Shown one piece after another: positions 63,311 through 64,000 of a DNA stretch of 64,000 nucleotides; the stretch's first letter is position 1; every line of letters begins with the position of its first letter. The notes below the pieces were generated by a model that saw nothing but the letters and a program-made list of their open reading frames with translations, was not told the origin of the DNA and did not search any database. This stretch comes from Paenilisteria newyorkensis (GTDB lineage Bacteria > Bacillota > Bacilli > Lactobacillales > Listeriaceae). The stretch spans positions 1 through 64,000 of the forward strand of contig NZ_JNFB01000044.1 in NCBI RefSeq assembly GCF_000766145.1, written 5' to 3'. The position numbers were made by a program, and so were the translations under genes.

Positions 63311-64000
63311 AGTGTGCGCTGCTGGCTTGTTTGGCTTTGTATAGAACAAGAATCGCAGCGGCGAGTAAGATAACGCCCATCACGGCTGGCGCGGCGTGTC
63401 CAAGTGATACGTAGATCGCGCCGCCTAGTATTGGACCAATGATTCTCGCTAGTGATTGGATGGATTGGCTGCCACCTTGAATCCGGCCTTGTTCGCTGGC
63501 ATCGGCGGATTTGGATAGCATGCCGTTGAATGATGGTCCGAAGATGGAATCGCCAAAGCCGAATATAAAGATTCCAACGATGAAAATTGGTGCCGATGAT
63601 GCGACGGTTGATGTCGCGATGAAGGCGTAACCGATGAGTTCTGCGGTCATTCCAAGAAGCGCGATTTGCTTGTCGCTGAGCTTTTTCAAGAGTTGGGGCA
63701 TGATGAAAGCTTGTGAAATGATGTCTTGGAAGCCCATGATGGAAAACACGAGTCCGATGATGGCTGGTTTCCAGTTGAAAGTGTCGATAGTGAATTGGGA
63801 CATGATGGCTTGCATGGAACCGCTCGGTATCCAAAGTAGGAATGCCGCGATGAGAAGTCGGTTTAAATTTTTGATGGATAGGATGTTGAAAAGTTGGATA
63901 AATGGATTGAGTCGGGCTGGTGTGATTTCTTGGAGTCTATTTTTGGCGTCGAGGCTTTCTGGCATGAAAAAGTAACCGTAGACCATGTTTAAGAGTGCGA
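63309..64000 (-). CDS. MFS efflux transporter, C-terminal part (partial)
   Basis: The frame runs off the right edge, so only about 230 C-terminal residues are seen. They contain six hydrophobic segments. The central charged loop PESLDAKNRLQEITPARLNPF and the following half, with GFGDSIFGPSFNGMLSKSADASEQGRIQGGSQSIQSLARIIGP, are typical of TetA/YdhP-type drug:H+ antiporters of the MFS (DHA1). Substrate unknown. The internal Met at 63986 is not the true start. Confidence 0.85.
   Translation of the reverse strand, partial: ALLNMVYGYFFMPESLDAKNRLQEITPARLNPFIQLFNILSIKNLNRLLIAAFLLWIPSGSMQAIMSQFTIDTFNWKPAIIGLVFSIMGFQDIISQAFIMPQLLKKLSDKQIALLGMTAELIGYAFIATSTVASSAPIFIVGIFIFGFGDSIFGPSFNGMLSKSADASEQGRIQGGSQSIQSLARIIGPILGGAIYVSLGHAAPAVMGVILLAAAILVLYKAKQASSAH

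Noticed and set aside
63250-63834. 194-residue minus-strand frame
   Set aside because: Overlaps the MFS gene in another frame and is Arg/His-rich; the MFS frame is clearly the real one.

Overview
The window looks like a chromosome segment of a low-GC Gram-positive bacterium of the Listeria type (Listeriaceae). The reasons are: a 16S rRNA 5' end of Firmicutes type; AGGAGG ribosome binding sites; an apparent bile-exclusion ABC pair (bilEA, fused bilEB) behind a SigB-like promoter; a lin0512-family protein; a canonical sigma-54 promoter before a cellobiose/lactose-type PTS IIC; cre-like boxes; an LPXTG surface protein; and several Crp/PrfA-type regulators. The species cannot be told. A complete capsule locus is not typical of L. 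monocytogenes, so a more distant member of the family is likely (inference).

Layout. 1-190: 5' end of a 16S gene (minus strand) with its promoter, behind an Mrp/SalA-type ATPase gene. 1.6-18.7 kb: a Wzy-type exopolysaccharide/capsule locus, all on the minus strand. It reads from two Crp-family regulators and a lipoprotein through a glycosyltransferase, UDP-sugar dehydrogenase, initiating phosphosugar transferase and acetyltransferase. After a 300-bp gap it continues with an epimerase, CapD-type dehydratase, an unassigned Rossmann protein, MurJ-type flippase, two glycosyltransferases, Wzz, a BY-kinase, Wzy polymerase and an alpha/beta hydrolase. The two halves are preceded by homologous promoter regions. 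A third Crp-like regulator diverges from the locus. 20-23.4 kb: cold shock protein, LtaS-family enzyme, and a three-gene operon of small unknown proteins.

23.9-28.2 kb and 35.7-46.8 kb: phospho-beta-glucoside metabolism, with three GH4 enzymes, two IIC permeases, a NagB-like isomerase and LacI, RpiR (two) and ROK regulators. No IIA or IIB gene is present. 28.2-35.7 kb: DUF1304/MarR pair, ACT/UPF0210 pair, a 995-residue LPXTG protein with seven DUF5011-like repeats, and flavohemoglobin. 46.9-61 kb: nucleoside salvage (punA, NupG-like transporter; pdp-deoB-nupC; deoC, deoR, LacI) with stress functions (Usp, MarR, BilE) between. 61-64 kb: a lipoprotein, a frameshifted kinase-like fragment, a lipidated class A beta-lactamase and the 3' part of an MFS transporter.

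The strongest unexplained signals are a family of five intergenic palindromic repeats with a conserved core and compensated stem changes, the duplicated leader of the polysaccharide locus, and the sigma-54 promoter of an orphan IIC gene.
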